Assembly: GCA_037178975.1 (NCBI GenBank)
Contig: JASJZH010000002.1
Coordinates: 8,235,501-8,299,500 of the forward strand
Source of the DNA: Oscheius tipulae
Taxonomy: Eukaryota; Nematoda; Chromadorea; Rhabditida; Rhabditidae
Length of the DNA stretch: 64,000 nucleotides
Direction of reading: 5' to 3'
The position numbers and the translations under genes are program-made. Position 1 is the stretch's first letter. Each line of letters opens with the position of its first letter. Under the pieces are notes generated by a model. That model saw nothing but the letters and a program-made list of their open reading frames with translations. It ran no database searches and had not been told where the DNA came from. This document shows positions 1-12,100 of this stretch, piece after piece.

Positions 1-4
1 ACAG

Positions 5-1999
5 ATGAAAGAATGTTTCTTCGAGGGGCTGCCACCGGAAATGTTGCTGAAAATATTCAGCTTCGTGCCAACAAAAGATCTCATGACATCGACTCGATTT
101 GTGTGTCAAAGGTTCAATATCCTTATTAATAATCGGCAGTGGTGGATCACGAGGATACAGGTACCCTATTAATATCTTTAATATTTGTTAGGTTAAGAGC
201 TTCGAGCTTTTGAGCAGGTTATGAGTAAATCTCTTGGGGAAGATCCACCTCGAGCAAGCAAACGCAAACTATCCCAGCTGACTTCCTTTGGACTTGGTTT
301 GAAACTGACCTGTCAAGCTCTATTCCTGTCCCAGTCAATCTCTCATCCTATTCGACACATTTATTGTAGACTACAGCAAAAAGCGCAACGTTCTAGTCAT
401 AACTTACAAGGTACAATCTAATTCTTCATAGCTCTTAACTTGCTACTATTCTTTCGAAGATAGATAGACTAGCAAACATATTTACAGATATCATAGCGCT
501 TGATACTTAATACTCAATCAAATTTATATTTTCAGAAAGAATGCGGAGTCCTCGTCTCCGAGAGTGAGTCCAATTGCCCAGATTTTGATGCTCCCCTGTC
601 TTTTGTGGACTGTCACCGAGAAAACAGACGGTGGCAGCAATTCGTACATTCCGACTTGTAAGTTTTATACACTTTCCACAAAACCCAAATCTTACAGGAA
701 GCTTGCTGACGGACACATTTCCACAGTCGACGCCATCCGGCTCTTCAGGAGAAACGGACAGAGATTCTGCATTAGCGGGAGTAGAGACCGTTCAATGAAA
801 ATTTGGGATCTGGCTAGAATACAGGTACTCAATGGATTTTTTTTTTCATTTCAAATAATAACTTAAGCAAGGAGGCTCCTCAAAACAATGGGAAGTGACA
901 AAAAAAGACGCAGCCCATGGTGGATGGATTTGGTACATCGATACGCCAAGAGATGATACATTTTTCTCTAGTGGCTGGGATGATTATCTTAAACAGTGGC
1001 AAATTACCCCGGACGGTCTTGTTGTAAGTTGCATATAATATTTTCTAGTTTTAAATTTAAGGAAATGGGCTCTTTAAAATTACGATCAGCCGTAACAAGT
1101 TCGATTAAAATGCAGTGTGGCCTGGTTGCTTGCTCCACATATGCTAAACAGGTATTAAAATAAATATTATATTTAAATTTTGCCTAGATATCTTTTGTCG
1201 ACCCACAAGACGCGTTCAGAATCCATCAAGCTTGCACATTCCACCGCGCAGCTATTATTACTATGGACGTGCAGGTTTTTTGCTATAAAAACAATTTTAT
1301 TCAAGCTTTTCAGGGCGACAAGGTATATTCCTGTGGAGATGACAAACAAATGATTGTCACGGATGTGAGAATGCCGGATAAACCTTATTTAATCATGGTA
1401 GGTTACTTAAATATACGATGTCAGTAGTGATTGCGACTCACCTGTTCCATCTCATCTCACAAAGAACCGGTAAATATTTTCCACGGGTCAAACATTTCTC
1501 ACCCGTACTTTCCCAGCACATATTTTATAGAGCCTTCAGAATATCTGCAAACTTTAATTCTAGAAAGCCACGCAAGACTCCGTTCAATCCATCTCTGTCG
1601 GGCATGGTCAAGTCGTCTGTGGGACCAAGAAAGGAGCTGTTAAGATTTATGAGCCTATCACGATGTCTCTCATCACATCCTACAGGGTATTTTTCACCCT
1701 TTGTCTTAATTTCTCTTAATTTTCAGCCCAAACCAGCCGTCCAAATTCGCCAAGTGAAACACAACCGTGGATCTGTCATCGCTATGTGGAAGACGCAGCT
1801 TGTTAAGGTTTGTCCCTATGCCATTCTTCAAAAAATAAATTTTTAGATTTTTACGTCCGGAACCAAAGCCAGGGTCCGAGCCGAGACCAGGGAAATTGGC
1901 GAGCCATCAAGATTCGATTACTTGAAGGGAGACTTTGCTATCTGCGGGGGGCTTGGTAGTATTATGTTTTGGCCTTGTCCAGAAGATGTCGGCTATTAA
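5..1999 (+). CDS. F-box/WD40-repeat protein, FBXW9-like
   Basis: F-box/WD40 proteins are substrate receptors of SCF (SKP1-CUL1-F-box) ubiquitin ligases. The first exon (5-160) encodes an F-box: LPPEMLLKIFSF followed by VCQRFNIL and a WW pair. After an intron of about 375 bp, exons at about 537-658, 704-822, 868-1023, 1070-1146, 1187-1274, 1315-1398, 1562-1688, 1731-1806 and 1846-1999 give WD40 blades, including GHISTVDAIRL, SGSRDRSMKIWDL, GGWIWYID and SGWDDYLKQW. The order and wording of these blades match FBXW9 as I remember it. The ATG lies directly after CAG at the window edge, so an upstream exon cannot be excluded. The segment 1399-1561 is treated as one intron, but a small extra exon there is possible. 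Poly(A) signal AATAAA at 2119-2124. The family is well supported; the FBXW9 orthology is moderately supported. Confidence 0.8.
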
Positions 2000-3074
2000 T
2001 TATTCGTATTTTGCTTTTTAATCGTGACTTAGTGCAACTTTTTCTTTGGGTGGACGTCATTGTGCATAGAATGTCTTTTCCAATCATGATCTCATGGCGA
2101 AAAATGTTCAAATCTGTAAATAAACTCTTCAAGCTCTTTGTCTGTAGCCTCTACTGTCGCGTCTGGCATTGAATACAACTCTTTTCAGCTTAGCTATTAA
2201 AACTTAAACGGTGTTAAACATCACGAAAAATTGTTAAGCACCTGAAATCAACATTTATTCGAATCACACGGGCACACCGAGTTTTCAACATGTTCTGGGA
2301 GAGAAAAAGTTTAAAAAAATCAGAGAAGGAGACACAGTAAGGGGGCTGGGAGAGGGATCATCAACATCATTTTTTAATCACATCATCTAATCAAGTTCCC
2401 CCCATCAGAAGAGACAGACTTTCTCTGCTCATTTGCCTGCGCACGAGCGTCTCACGCACCTGTTTGTATACGCTTGAAGCTATGCGCGGAATTGTGCAAG
2501 CTGGGAGAGAGAGTGAGCAGAAGAGCCGATTAGTGATTAGCCGTTTTTCGACTTGTCCCCTTGGTAAGAGACTCCAAGCCGGGTGCCTAGAGAAGGAGGC
2601 GAGATTCAGGCCCGGGCTTGGAGAAACTTACCTAAAAAGAAAGATTGAACCAATTTTTGGGGGTACTGCAGCAGACTGTAATACTTATACTGGCAAGAGC
2701 TCTACAGTATCCAAAACAAAAATCTGACTTTCTTTTCTCCGGGATTCCACTTCCGCCCTCCGGCTAATATGCTAATATATATTATCTGTTTGTCTAACTG
2801 GTGCGAAGTGGCGCATGGACCTAGCTTGAGTGTCTCTTAAAGCTCGCGGCTTCTCGCACGGCACCAATAATAAAGGAACTGATTAGACTGAGATGCCCGA
2901 CGCTGGATGATGACAGGACCTCTCTCCCAGGGCAACAACATGGCAAGGATGCTTGTTTAAAAAGTGAGAGACATTCGTGGGCAGTATGTGTACCTATTAC
3001 AGCACCAATATTAGTTTGTAGGGGGGAACATTATGAGAGAGTTAAGGCTAAATACCGGAAATTGGGAAGCGGAC
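2000..3074. other. Intergenic spacer without a supported gene
   Basis: The AATAAA at 2119-2124 fits the 3' end of the F-box/WD40 gene. The remaining sequence holds only short unsupported frames and no RNA gene that I can recognise. It is the convergent spacer between the F-box gene (+) and the secreted-protein gene (-). Confidence 0.5.
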
Positions 3075-5493
3075 TCAGTACTTCTTGCGCTTGTACCGGT
3101 TGCAGACGTTCTTGCACGGGATGAGACCGTCAATCTGGATCTGCCCGACAGGACGACTGTCCTGACGTTTTGAGATACGACGAGTCTTGGCGCGGGATCC
3201 AAAACGACGGGGACGACGCTCCAAAACGAAGTAGAAGCCCCATCTGGAACTTAAAAATTAGTCCCCTCTCTTTTACACGTACTTGTCCTCAGTCCAGGAC
3301 CACGGGCGCAGGTAGTCGCAGTCCTTCTGGTCAGTCGGGTAGGAGTAGGAATCGGTTGTGCAGAAACCTCCCTCGGACAGGCGGCAGGTGTAGGCACGTA
3401 GTCTGAAAAGATCCCAATTTCTGTCTCTTTGTCTCGACTAGTCGCAACAACGCCTGTGGCAACATTTTCTGTTTACTCAATGGTCATCTTTCTCTCTCTC
3501 TCTCTCTCTCTTCCCCAAACAGGCAAAGTGATAACAGCACAATCAAAAGAAACTTTTCTACACAGCTGATTCAGACAGAGCCCCGTGAGGACGACGTGCC
3601 GCGGCGATTCCGAAGGAATGTTTGTTCTCGGCGCATACGAATTGCTGAAGAATGTTGCCAGCCGATGAAAGAGCAAGGAAAAAGAATTAAGGTCCCGTAG
3701 GTTTAAGGTAGTTTCTTAAACTTGCTTATAATCATATGACCAAATGTCCCCTTTTCTGGTCCCTACCCATATTCCTTCACCTCGTTTTTGCCCCCGTCCG
3801 TCTTGGGGGACAACTGATTGCGCGTTTTTTTGTTGACAACACGGCATGGCCCTGCTCTCTCCGCGAGAACAAAACAAAGGCCAAACATATAGAGAAAGAG
3901 TGCTCGCTTCTCGAAAATTGGGCGCGTATTGGCGCCTCTGAACTTGTTAGTCTAGCCTCATTAACTGACCGGGTTTATGACAGACAATTGTAAACTAATG
4001 CCGGTTTTGAAATTGGGGTGGGCAAGTGACCGGGAATTGATCTAGGGGTCTAGATGGTACGGGAGAACCCAATAATGGACCATAGTTACTTGGGCTCACC
4101 CGCTTGATAGGACCTGCTGGGCTATGCCCATTTTCCAGTCGTCGGACGTCTCTCGCTGTCTGACTCTGTAGAAGCTGTATCATCACACAAAGACTATTCA
4201 GTACTGAAACTTTGTAGGCCTGGCTAGTTAAACATTCAACTACAAATTGAGCTCTTTATCACTCCGAAATTGAGCAGATGTGATCGAGCAGCCTCTACAC
4301 CCTAGAACAGTTGTGTAGACTGTTGAAATCAGTTTTGCCCTCCGGGTTTTCCTGCGCGCACAGACTGACATTTACAGGGGGTCTTATCTAGCCGTTGGCG
4401 CCCTTCCCTTTCTCTATTGACAAACATGTGTCTCCCGACATGGATTATGGAGTTCCCCTAAAAACAGTTCGTATCGGATTTCTTCCTCCCCTGGAATGAT
4501 TCAGATCCGCCAGACAGGGGTCCGCTTTGTTTAAAACTGAAGGGTTGAATCAGATCGAGAGAGGAAAAGCCCGGTGCCATGGGAAAGGGCTCGTTTTGAA
4601 ACGGAAGAACAAAAGTACCGGTATGGATGAACAGACCGCCATGAGGGAGAAGAAAACTATCGGAAAGGCTGTAAATGAGCTGCAGGCGGCGTGAGAAAAT
4701 CGTGGTCGGATCAATGGAAAGAGAAAAAAGGAGAGGAGACTATAGAGACGCGAGCCTTGTAGAGTTCCTTTTTCAAATTATCGGAGTATGTGAGTTGGTA
4801 TCAAAAGTTAACCGCAAAATTTAAATGTGTAAGTGTCTAGCAACTGCGCACTAACTTAAATTCGTGCAGGTTACATATTATTACTGGTTTAAACCAACGC
4901 AGGACCTAATTTAAACTCAGAGGTGAACAGACTCATACCACACTTTAAATAGCAGAAGTACACCAGCTCCTACTGTCTATAGGCTACGTATTCAACGGCA
5001 GCTACTGTTGATTATACAAAGTTGGTGTGCAGTACTGCTAGATACTCGGGCAACCCTTAAAATTCTGTTTCCTGTAAGCCCAGCCGTGTCAACTTCAAAG
5101 CACTTTTCATATCCAAAAGCGAAACGCTGACTTTGAGAAGAAAAAGAATACCGAAAAAAAAACTTATGTGGTTCCCAGAAACTATCCATTCGATGTTTAG
5201 ACATCCTTTCCAGACCAAAAATAACACAAACTACTCACTTGACCTTTCTCTCCATGAGTTTGTAGCTGAACTGGATGCACATCTCGTGGTTAATGGTGAA
5301 CTCTTCCGTCTTCATGAACACCTAAAGACCATATTTTTCAGTTAATGATAGAACAAACCTTTGGGAAGAGATGACTGATGCTGTAGACAGTTCCATTCAT
5401 CGCGTCATCTGGATTTTCGACGTAGTTGTTGGCCAGCGGAGCAGCATAGGCCAGCTGAAGAATGATGGCCGCGAATACGAGGATGGACCTCAT
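3075..5493 (-). CDS. Secreted six-cysteine basic protein, family unknown
   Basis: Four exons on the minus strand join in consistent phases (5359-5493, 5239-5321, 3283-3402, 3075-3243) to give 168 residues. The N-terminus MRSILVFAAIILQLAYAAPL is a clear signal peptide with a likely cleavage after AYA. The mature part has one N-glycosylation sequon (NGT) and six cysteines in the contexts EMCIQF, YTCRLS, GFCTTD, KDCDYL, IPCKNV and VCNRY. The tail is very basic (RRPRRFGSRAKTRR, then NRYKRKKY). The exon 1 acceptor (TTTTTTTCAG) lies about 25 nt before the ATG. A size of about 17 kDa with even-numbered cysteines suggests a disulfide-bonded extracellular factor or matrix protein, but I do not recognise the family. 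The 1.8 kb third intron (3403-5238) contains a (TC)n tract at about 3491-3510. Confidence 0.75.
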
Positions 5494-8400
5494 ATTCTTG
5501 GACAGAGGGCACTCACTGAAAAAAATGCGGAATAAGCGCTGTGACGACTCTTATCGGAAGGCCTGACTCATCAGAAAATGGACTGGCGGAAATACAATCG
5601 TTTTCGAGAATGATAGAGTATATTTGTGGAGAGAGTATCAGAGAGACAGAGAAAGGGAGAGAGTTAGGGTAAATGACTGTGGGACGGCGTTCTGGACTGA
5701 TAGAGGCGGGGGAGGAGCTTGGGACTTCGGGGGGCGCGAGGGGCGGACATTTTCAAGAGGAGACGGAGAGAAAATGCTTAAAATTGGGAAAGAGACAGAG
5801 TGTCAGGAAGACGATAAACCCATAATCAGGCCGCTAACACCTCTTTGCAAAAAACGCCTCAGTCCCAGTCTGCCAATCTATACAACCAGAGAGCCCTAAA
5901 CAGAGGCGCCGTTCCCTCTTTTTGATTTATTGATTCAGATAAAAGTAGAATGAGTCAAAGAGACAGAGACTGTTTGTCTGCAACCAGAGATGAGCTGTTT
6001 TATGTCGTTTGTCTACCACGGCTATCAAACATAAATGGCAACGGTTGTAGGAAACCGAGGACTGGTCCAGAAGAGCATTTTTTAACCCGACCGATCCTTT
6101 CCCATGCTGACTCATAGGGAGGTCTGGATGCGGTAACAGAGAGAGACAGTACCTGGCGCGGATGAGGATTTCAGAGACAGAGAGAGACAAAAGTACAGAG
6201 TGCATGAGAGCAAGGAGCTTGCCAGGCGACGAGGGCCGTCTGAGAAAGGAAGAGAGCCGACCTATAGTACTGACACAAACTATCGTACATAGATGTTTAA
6301 TAAAATTAACGCAAACAGATTCGGGCTGCGAAAAACACCGAAAAAGCTACAGAGTCATGCTATAGGATAAACAAAGACTATCATCGGACTCATTTTCGTC
6401 ACCTGATTTCGAGAAAGGACAAAATTTGTTCTAATGAATGAATGTCAGATCGGAGTTTGACGGAAGCCAAAATGGTGATAGTGATTTAGAAGTTGTTGTC
6501 TCTTCCCCATATCACGTTACTTTCCCAAACAGAAGATGCAAATTTGTCGCAACGGATAAATCAATTTCCCAGTTGACAGTACAAGTCTCTCCGCTCTGTC
6601 TCTCTGTCTCAATGTTCTAGCTGGACAGATTTGTCCAAAAGCACAAGACGGAATGGACACATCAATCGGGCACAGAAGCATTGTACTTTGGTTGAACCCA
6701 CCAGCTTGTCTGAATTTAATCCAGTCAAGCATGGTTATTTGGGGATTGTCAGAGACTGGCTACCGTTGTGCCTTCCCGCCTTACCTACTTGCTAAAAGGC
6801 ACTGAACTACGTAAAAAAAAAAACTGAACTACTGTGGTGAGATGATACGGTTTGGACTTCAAGAACTAAAAACAATGTCTCTGATTTTGAGGACAGTTGG
6901 ACTGAACGAATAGGGAGGAGTGGTTCTACACCACTTTCCTGGACTCATTTGGGTCCAAATTCATCTGTTTGGGATACGTGTGGCTCACTAGCGAACGGTC
7001 CCGCCTGGAAAATTTCCTCTGTTTGCGAACAGTCGGCGGCAGCTGGCAAAGGACAGCCGGGAACGGTTTGCGGGTCAGCGAGAGAGAGAGAGAGAGAGAG
7101 GCCATGTAACGGTGCGCCAATTTGTATGTTCAACCAGACACCTTTGACTTTCAGTCACAATTTCTATATTTTTTGGTTATTATTGTTAAGTATTTCTACA
7201 AATTAAAAAATTTGCCATACAGAGTTCTATATTTGCAGCCTTTGGAGTTCCCATCTCTCTCTCTGTATCAGTCTCTCTCTTCCTCTCTCTCTGTCTCTCT
7301 ATCTGTGTCCCTGTCTTTTTATCTCTTTGTCTCACTCTGTCTCTCTCCATAAAAAAATGCTGTTAACAAGCCATAATAGTGCTCTCTCTGTCCCAGAAAG
7401 GGTGTCCTTTTCCCTCTGCGATGCTTATCAGACAGAATTCTCCCAAAACATGTGACACGAATGACACGCCACACAATTTTTTGTGACTTTTTGGAAGAAA
7501 CTCTGTCACTCTGTCTCTCTGTCTCTCTATGTCATTGGAAAATTCGATCCTAATTGGTCAGAACCAGGTTCCATTAATGAGATTGCTCTTCGTCTCCTCT
7601 AGTCTCTCTTTTCGATGGGGTTCCCTCTTCTCCAAAAAGACCACTTTTTCCAGAAATCGGCTCATCTTTCTCGAAAAGGTGATGTAAAGTCAGTCTCTTT
7701 CGAAATGACTAGACTGGAGCCAAATCAAGAGTGTCTATACTTCTCTGCCATGGCACTAATTTTTACGACTACTTTGATCGGAACTCTACCTCTAGCTTTT
7801 ACTGATGCTTGTTTTTAAACTCCCTTATGTTTGTTGGTAAATATTGGTCCGAACAGCCGTTCCCTACATGTTTAACTCCAACTACTCACTGGAGAGCTCT
7901 GTCTCTTTAACTCTCTCTGTCTTTCGGTGTCTCTGTCTCTCCGTCTCGCTATGTCTCTGTCACTATATACTATCTTTTTTTTCTGGTTGAATTTCACTAC
8001 ACACTTCACACCACTGATAAGAGAAGACCTCTCACTCCCTTTTGGCCCAAAGGTGCGACAATCCGGAGAGCTTCTGCTGTCCGAACATCTATTGATTTGA
8101 TAATTCTTTGGCTGCAGAACAGGGCAGGATTAGCAAGTCACACTTTTCTGGAAGTGAATTTTATCAGTGGTACCCTCTCTATTGTTTTCTCTGTCTCTCT
8201 GAAATTCCAAAGGACCCTCCAAATTAGGTGAAGAGTAAATATGAACCCCTATGACTCACCCTCTAATTTGATCCCTTCTTCATTTTTGATGAGTGTCTCT
8301 CTTTCCGAGGGAACATTCTAAATATCCTTTAACTGCCACCCACATGGTTACTGTGTTCTTCTGAACCACCACCAAACCCGTCTCTGTCTCCCTCTCATGT

Positions 8401-9156
8401 AAACTGGGAAACGCAAACACAACCCCCGGAATTGATAGCCTTCTGATAGTACACATCGAGACCGGAGCAGCTTATGTCTGCTGTCCTGCAACCAACGAAT
8501 GTTCTGCACTCTAGACATTTCAAAACCTCCTCTTTGATCCTTCTCTGACCCATTTTAGCATCATTTCTTGGGGTAGACCAAAATCATTGACACATTTCGC
8601 GAGCTGTGCGTAATCTGACGGCTCGTGAAAGTCATCACCGGTCGTCTAAAGCCTACTCCCGTCTCTGAAAAACTCAAAAAAAACATCTAGCTCTGATCTT
8701 CTAGAAATATTTGAGCTTCTTCAGTTACCACCTGGAAATTTCAAGCTCTCATCCGATTTCGAATTTGAATTCTTGTTCCCCACCATCTATTCACGCATTC
8801 ATTTTTCAGCTAGGTTCGCTTCTCAGAGCATCGCCACTTTTTCGTAAAGCCAGAAACCCTGGCTGGTCTCCAAATACAGAGAGTCTGCGGAATTCTTACT
8901 GTTCACTGTCATCCATGTAGTCATGTTTTCTGACCACCTGGGTTTTGCTGCAGACCCTCTGGAAGTTAGTCCGCCAATTAGTGACAGTTCGTTTCTAACC
9001 AACATCCCACAACCTTCCAATGACTCGTCTCTCTCTATCACTTTATCCTTTGCACTATTTATCATTAATACCTCCTTGAAATTTCAGCCGCCTCCTTCAT
9101 GATCCTCTGATTCATTTTGGTCTACCCCCTACTCTAGCCAGTCTCTCACGTTGAGC
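5494..9156. other. Gene-free spacer rich in TCTCTG-type simple sequence
   Basis: No exon series with splice-compatible frames was found on either strand over about 3.6 kb. The content includes a (GA)n run near 7080-7102, degenerate CTCTGTCT arrays (7255-7350, 7500-7530, 7895-7965) and A/T-rich patches. The long frames here (for example an 'SLSLYQSLSSSLS'-type peptide) are translations of these pyrimidine repeats. The PLC-gamma promoter and 5' leader probably lie in the last few hundred bases. Confidence 0.5.
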
Positions 9157-12100
9157 ATGGGCAGTCGCAAAATGACCGTGGCCATAGCCCCGACCAATCA
9201 GCATCGACAGCGGAGCCTGACCAAGCATCATGAAATGGACTTTGGGAAAATGTACGCGGTGATGGATAAGGGAAGTAAGGTAGGTTCTTAAGAATTCTTT
9301 CTCTACTTTTTGGGATAGATCTTACCTTGGAAACTATAGGTTTGCAAGCTGCAAGTCATGAAGAAGTGGGATCCGGCCTATAAGATGTTGGCGCTGAGGC
9401 AGGAACTTCGACTGCTAACACTGAATAAGACGGAGCAATCTGCAGTTAGGTGAGAGACAGGGGGCTTGAGAGACGGAGAGGCTGAGAGACAGAGTGATAA
9501 AGAGACAGAGACAGTACTGAACCACTGTTTCCAGAAACAAGCCACAAGTCTTGGACATCCGTCACATTCGAGAAGTCCAGACCCTCGACTACAAGCTGAA
9601 TACGATCAAAATCAAGGACAAGTGGCAGAGAGACAGAGATATTAGTCAGTTCGACGCGGGCAAAATCCTGGTTATCAGCTATGGAATCGGGTTCACTCTT
9701 CAGAATTGGATTCTTCTCTTTGAGAACTCGGAAACCTGTAGGATGTGGAGTCAGGGAGTCCACAATCTGATGCTGGACACGAGAGACAGAGATTCTAGCT
9801 GTCATACCATTAGGATAGAACGGTTCCTGATGAAACACTTCGAGGAGCTGAAGCATCCAGCCACTGACCTGGTCCCAAGGAAGATGATGAAGCCGTTCGT
9901 CCAGACCTCTCTCCAGTACAAGATTCAGTCAAAGCAGCTTCAGGACGCGACTGAGGATGAGATGAATCTGTCGCAGTTCTCGAAAGCCGCTAGGAATATT
10001 ATTCACCTGCCGGAACTCTTCTCCTCCCTGTTCTCGGAGTACTCTGACGACGGACAGACCGTCTCGTTCCCTAACTTTCTGCGCTTCTTGGAAATTGTCC
10101 AGCATGATGACATGGCCATGAATAGGGCCAGGGCAGTGGAGTTTTTGCGAAGGTGGGACCTGTTTCTCAGTCTCTGTCTCATTGTCCCTGTTTCTCGCTG
10201 TCACTCTGTCTCTCTGTTTCCTTGTCTCTCTTTCTATCACCCTGTCCCTCTGTCATTGTGCCTCTCTGTATCTATGTCTCTCTATCTCGGTCTACCTGTA
10301 ACTGTTAAATCTTTCAGGTATCTCCATCAGGACCAGACCTTCAACCAGGACAAGCTCGAACCCTCCCTCTCAGTCCTCGAGTTTACTGACTTCCTCTTTT
10401 CTAGAGAGAATTCAATTTGGGATCCTGTCAACGAGAAGGTTATCCAGGACATGACAAAACCTTTGTCTCACTACTGGATAGCCAGCAGTCACAATACTTA
10501 CCTCACGGGTGATCAACTACGATCAGAATCTAGTCTGGACTCGTACTCTCAAGCACTACTTATGGGTTGTAGGTGTATCGAATGTGAGTCAAGGAGAGAG
10601 CGCAGTGGTGACGGTGATAGTGACAGTGACTCATTTTCAGTGGATTGCTGGGATGGCCCGAAGAAAACCAACAGCAACGAAGTCTCCGAAATTGTCATTT
10701 ATCATGGGTACACAATGACCTCCAAGCTGGCTCTTCGGGACGTACTGTTCACCATCAAGCACTACGCCTTCATGACCTCCGAATACCCTGTCATTCTGTC
10801 AATTGAGGACAACTGTTCCGTGGGAGCTCAACGTATTCTAGCCTCGGAACTGAAGGAAATCCTGGGAGAGTATCTACTGACCGCTCCAGTAAGTGAGACA
10901 GAGAGACAGGGATACCTCTTTTCTATATTGTACTCGTAACTTTCAGGTCGACAAATCCGAAACCGCCCTCCCTTCTCCAGCAGCTCTGAAGAAGAAGATC
11001 ATTGTGAAACACAAGAAGCTACCAGTAGAGAATGAAGACGGAAAGGAGAAGAAGAGCGAGCCTGTCAAAGCTGAGGTTACAGACAAGACGGACGATTGTG
11101 GGTTTTTGGTAGATTCTTTGGGAGAACCATCGTTCAGACGACGACGGAGAGTTGGGAAGGACTGTCATCAAGAGAGGAGCCCTGCACCTAAAAGATGACA
11201 AGACTTGGAAGACCCATTTGTTTGTGCTCTATGAGGACAAACTATGCTATACCATCGAACCATGCTCGGATGAACAGAATGAGAAGTCGGATGATACGAT
11301 GAGTATGATGGGAGACGAGGATCGGGATGTGAGTGTGAGACAGAGACAGAGAGACAAAGAAACAGAGAGACAGATACAGCTTTAGGAAGACTCCCTCCAC
11401 GGATACGGTGTCCGACCCGAAGAACAGCATGTCACTGAAGAATGGTTCCACGGTCGCTGTGGGAGACAGGAAGCCGTCCAGCGTCTCCTGGAATACAAAT
11501 CCAAAGGGAATGGTCTCTTCATGATCCGCGACTCGAACCTCTTCATTGGGGACTTCTCTCTGTCAATTCTTCATGACGGGAAGGTGCATCATGTCCGCAT
11601 CTCGACCAAGATGATAGATCGTGAGTACCATGTCACAGTCACTCTCAAAAACTGCTTTCAGGAGAGAAGAAGTACTACTTCATGGAGAACAAAATGTGCG
11701 ACACCCTCTATGAACTGGTCTCCTACTATACCAGACACTATCTCCCCACTGCAACCTTCAAGATGGTCCTACTGACCCCCTGTCCCCAGCCAACACCCCA
11801 TGTAGGGGAATCGTAAGCTTCAGGACTGAAAATGCTAAAATTGTGCTACTAGATGGTTCTCTGCCACTGCTGACAAGACCAAGGCTGAGGAACTACTGAA
11901 CAAGGTCAATGAGGACGGAGCCTTCTTGATCAGGACTTCCAGCTCTGATGATGGGGTCTTTGTGCTCTCCTTGAGGTAGGAGCTGTATAAGGTGTTCAAA
12001 ACATCTAGTTCAAAAGGGGGGGGGAGTTTGAAGGTACCACCCGTACGATCATTTGAGCCCGAAAGCCGACTTGAGGGTGTGGGCCTGAGACTATAGGGAG

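Noticed and set aside
218-420. Possible extra exon of the F-box gene (VMSKSLGEDPPRASKRKLSQ...)
   Set aside because: The frame is open and follows an acceptor-like GAGCAG, but its only donor leaves the wrong phase for the next exon, and it has no counterpart in FBXW9. Treated as intron 161-536.
7122-7352. Ser/Leu-rich open frame (SLSLYQSLSSSLS...)
   Set aside because: It is the translation of degenerate TCTCTGTCTC simple sequence. The same peptide style appears wherever this repeat occurs on either strand.
9446-10240. Long minus-strand frames opposite PLC-gamma
   Set aside because: Antisense shadows of the PLC-gamma EF-hand/X-box exons, which carry clear family motifs.
10148-10318. Reading through the PLC-gamma segment 10153-10318 as coding
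   Set aside because: It is in frame by chance, but it encodes Cys/Leu/Ser repeat sequence, has GTGGGA and TTTCAG borders, and interrupts the conserved EF-to-X region. It is an intron.
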